NCBI RefSeq assembly: GCF_030161375.1
Contig: NZ_BSSQ01000014.1
Span: 281,095 to 345,094, forward strand
Reading direction: 5' to 3'
Length of the DNA: 64,000 nucleotides
Source of the DNA: Paenibacillus glycanilyticus
Lineage (GTDB): Bacteria; Bacillota; Bacilli; Paenibacillales; Paenibacillaceae
The notes below the pieces were generated by a model. It saw only the letters and a list, made by a program, of their open reading frames with translations. It was not told where the DNA came from and made no database searches. Within the stretch, counting starts at the first letter, position 1. The number at the start of each line of letters is the position of its first letter. Positions 61,928 through 64,000 of this stretch are shown in pieces. The position numbers and the translations under genes are program-made.

Positions 61928-64000
61928 TTATTCAGCTGTTACTTTTGCTTTTTTCTTGCGGTTGAACAATTCATAAACCAATGGCACGAAGATCAGGGTC
62001 AGCAGCGTCGAGCTGGTCAGACCGCCAATAACGGTAATCGCCATGCCTTTCGAGATCAGACCGCCGGATTCAAACCCGAATGCAAGCGGCAGAAGCGCGC
62101 CAACCGTAGCGATTGCCGTCATCAAGATTGGACGCAGACGCGTGCCTGCTGCTTCAAGAAGCGCTTCACGAACCGACAAGCCTTCTTTTTGCTTGTGAAT
62201 AACGCGGTCGACAAGGACGATCGCATTCGTGACAACGATACCGATCAGCATCAGCATACCGATAAGCGAGGTAACGCTGATTGTCTCTCCAGCGATCCAG
62301 AGGCCAACCAAGGCACCGATAACGGTGAACGGCAGCGAGAACAGAATCGCAAACGGTGTAAGTGCTCCGCCGAAAGTAATAACAAGCACAAGATACACAA
62401 CGGCGATTGCAGCAAGCATGGCAAGACCAAGTTGCATGAAGGATTCCTGCATATCTTCCGTTACGCCGCCAATCTTGATATCAACACCGGCAGGCAGCTT
62501 CATTTCGTCAATCATCTTCTGCAAATCGGACGATACCGCGCTAACGTTGGAGGATACCACATCAGCCGTCACTTCCGCATTGATGCGGTCGTCCAAACGG
62601 GTGATTGTATTTGGCGATTTGCCTTCCTCGATCGTCACAACGTCCTTCAAAGCTACTTCAGCGCCCGTAATAGGCGACTTCAGCATCACATTCTCAATAT
62701 CGGATTTGTCTTTGTACGTCTTGGTATCGACCTTCACGTACACATTCACATCTTCATTGTCTTTCTTAATGGTCGTCAGCACCGGATTGTCGCGAACCGG
62801 GCTAAGCGCCATGGCCACTTGGCCGGCAGTCAAGCCATATTGGCTCAACTTCGCTTGATCCGCTACAAGGCGGTATTGGTCATAACGTTCAGCAAGGCTG
62901 GAATCGACTTTCTCCAAATCTTTGTTGTCCTTCAGCTTCGCCATCAGGTCATTGACGACCGGATCAAGCGAATCCATATCCGGACCGTATACAACCATCG
63001 AAATAGTGGAACCGCCTACGCCGCCGGCAGCGCCAAAGTTTTGTTCTTTCCATTCGCCTTTGCCTCCGAGAGTTTGAAGAAGCGGAACGATCTGTTCCTT
63101 CTCGCCTGCAAAGTTTTTCATGTTCTCATCGTAAGTCAGGTTGAACAAAGCTTGTTTCGATGCGGCAGGGCTGAACGGATTAGAACCGCCAACCGCGTAT
63201 TGAACAATATCAATACCTTCCCGCTTCATCAATTCCTTCTCGGCTTTCAAAGCCATGTCTTCTACTTGCTCTTTCGTCTCGCCCGGAGCCGGGTTATACG
63301 TGACGATCATGGATTTCTCCTCATCGCCGGACAAGAAGCTCATGCCGATGAGCGGAGTAAGCGAGATACTGCCTACAAGCAGCACGACCGCAATAATGGA
63401 CGTAATCCACTTATGATTAAGAGACCAGCTCAGTACGCCTTTATACCAGGTAGCAAGACGGCCATGTTTATCGTGGTCGACGGCTTTGTCGGCTTTAATG
63501 CCGTTCCTGAACATCATATGCGCAAGCATTGGCACTACGGTAATTGCAACAAGCAAGGATGCAAGCAATGCGAATACTACCGTCAGAGCAAACGGGGTAA
63601 AGATTTCGCCAATCATGCCGGATACAAACGCCATTGGCAGGAATACCGCAATCGTTACAACCGTCGAAGACATAATCGGGATAAACATTTCGCGCGTAGC
63701 TTCGAGAATCAGTTCTTTACCTTTTAGCTTCTCGCCTTTAAGCGCCATTCGCCGGTATACGTTCTCAATGACGACAATCGAGTCGTCGATAACCCGCCCT
63801 ATCGCGATGGTCATGGCTCCAAGCGTCATAATATTAAGCGTAATATCCATCTGGCTCAAAATGAGCAGCGCGATCAGAATCGACAACGGTATAGATACGA
63901 CAGCAATAATGGTGGAACGGATGTCGCGCAGGAAAATCATGATAATAAGAACCGCGAATAGAGCGCCGATAACCGCTTTTGTGATCATCGTTTCTACCGA
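61928..64000 (-). CDS. RND efflux transporter, AcrB/SwrC family (runs off right edge)
   Basis: 690 residues of the C-terminal two-thirds of an HAE1-type RND pump; the start lies beyond base 64000. Visible are transmembrane segments 2-6 with the proton-relay IGRVIDDSIVVIENV (Asp pair), the second large periplasmic-type loop from about 63300 to 62500, and helices 8-12 with LIGIVVTNAIVLVDRVIH. The C-terminus KVTAE lacks a further domain. Close to Bacillus SwrC, which confers resistance to surfactin-like compounds. A membrane-fusion partner is not visible. Confidence 0.9.
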   Translation of the reverse strand, partial: SVETMITKAVIGALFAVLIIMIFLRDIRSTIIAVVSIPLSILIALLILSQMDITLNIMTLGAMTIAIGRVIDDSIVVIENVYRRMALKGEKLKGKELILEATREMFIPIMSSTVVTIAVFLPMAFVSGMIGEIFTPFALTVVFALLASLLVAITVVPMLAHMMFRNGIKADKAVDHDKHGRLATWYKGVLSWSLNHKWITSIIAVVLLVGSISLTPLIGMSFLSGDEEKSMIVTYNPAPGETKEQVEDMALKAEKELMKREGIDIVQYAVGGSNPFSPAASKQALFNLTYDENMKNFAGEKEQIVPLLQTLGGKGEWKEQNFGAAGGVGGSTISMVVYGPDMDSLDPVVNDLMAKLKDNKDLEKVDSSLAERYDQYRLVADQAKLSQYGLTAGQVAMALSPVRDNPVLTTIKKDNEDVNVYVKVDTKTYKDKSDIENVMLKSPITGAEVALKDVVTIEEGKSPNTITRLDDRINAEVTADVVSSNVSAVSSDLQKMIDEMKLPAGVDIKIGGVTEDMQESFMQLGLAMLAAIAVVYLVLVITFGGALTPFAILFSLPFTVIGALVGLWIAGETISVTSLIGMLMLIGIVVTNAIVLVDRVIHKQKEGLSVREALLEAAGTRLRPILMTAIATVGALLPLAFGFESGGLISKGMAITVIGGLTSSTLLTLIFVPLVYELFNRKKKAKVTAE

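Noticed and set aside
62189-63727. 512-aa plus-strand open frame opposite the RND pump
   Set aside because: Antisense shadow of a strongly conserved RND gene; composition unlike a real protein.

Overview
The window reads as ordinary chromosome of a moderately GC-rich, endospore-forming Firmicute, most likely Paenibacillus or a close relative (inference from gene content). Supporting signs are the comEA/comEB/comEC locus with divergent comER, a T-box upstream of leuS, a YjcZ-type sporulation micro-protein, a quinone-type PyrD, GlnR/TnrA-type boxes and strong AGGAGG ribosome-binding sites with frequent GTG/TTG starts. There are no rRNA or tRNA genes, no CRISPR array, no insertion sequence and no prophage. 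Both ends cut a gene: comEC on the left, an RND efflux pump on the right.

Layout. 1-4.4 kb: competence genes (comEC, comEB, comEA, comER) with metY lying between comEA and comEB. 4.4-7.2 kb: leuS with its T-box leader and a consensus promoter. 7.2-9.2 kb: a three-gene envelope cassette (lipoprotein, glutathionylspermidine-synthase-like ATP-grasp, DUF350). 9.4-14.4 kb: an unknown protein, an ArsB-type pump, a hydrolase and a membrane histidine kinase. 14.5-22.8 kb: a nitrate-assimilation locus in which moeA-nasB-nasC-mobA-mobB is transcribed left and the nitrate transporter right from one control region. 22.9-33.4 kb: lplJ, small housekeeping genes, a DEAD-box helicase, two RsmF-like rRNA methyltransferases, rsuA, a HAD phosphatase and yjcZ. 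33.5-35.1 kb: NADH oxidase behind three TGTGA-N6-TCACA dyads. 35.2-40.4 kb: xpt and a beta-mannoside operon (cellobiose 2-epimerase, GH130 phosphorylase, CE7 esterase) with a LacI regulator. 40.5-50.5 kb: relQ, pyrD, ferredoxin, dinB, cimA, a thioredoxin-like protein, an MFS pump, a JAMM peptidase, a DnaQ-type exonuclease and a DUF294 protein. 50.5-64 kb: amtB, a MerR regulator with an apparent ATT start, yugP, a GltC-like LysR, rhomboid, tpx, DUF1499, DUF624, cshA, yitT, a DUF4015 glycosidase-like protein and the RND pump.

The most interesting signal is in the nitrate locus. Each of the two divergent transcripts begins almost at once with paired stem-loops whose six-base loops all have A at position 1 and G at position 4 (AAUGAU, AAUGUU; AACGAU, AAUGAA). 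Each is followed by an intrinsic terminator ahead of the first gene. This is the signature of ANTAR-protein (NasR/NasT/EutV-type) antitermination RNA. Both promoters are also overlapped at the -35 by TGTNA-N7-TNACA boxes, one perfect and one with a single mismatch, and a third perfect box sits in the amtB leader. The picture is nitrogen control at initiation (GlnR/TnrA) layered on nitrate-responsive control of elongation. Molybdenum-cofactor synthesis (moeA, mobA, mobB) is made in the same transcript as the molybdoenzyme NasC and its electron donor NasB; nitrite reductase and the ANTAR regulator itself are not in the window.
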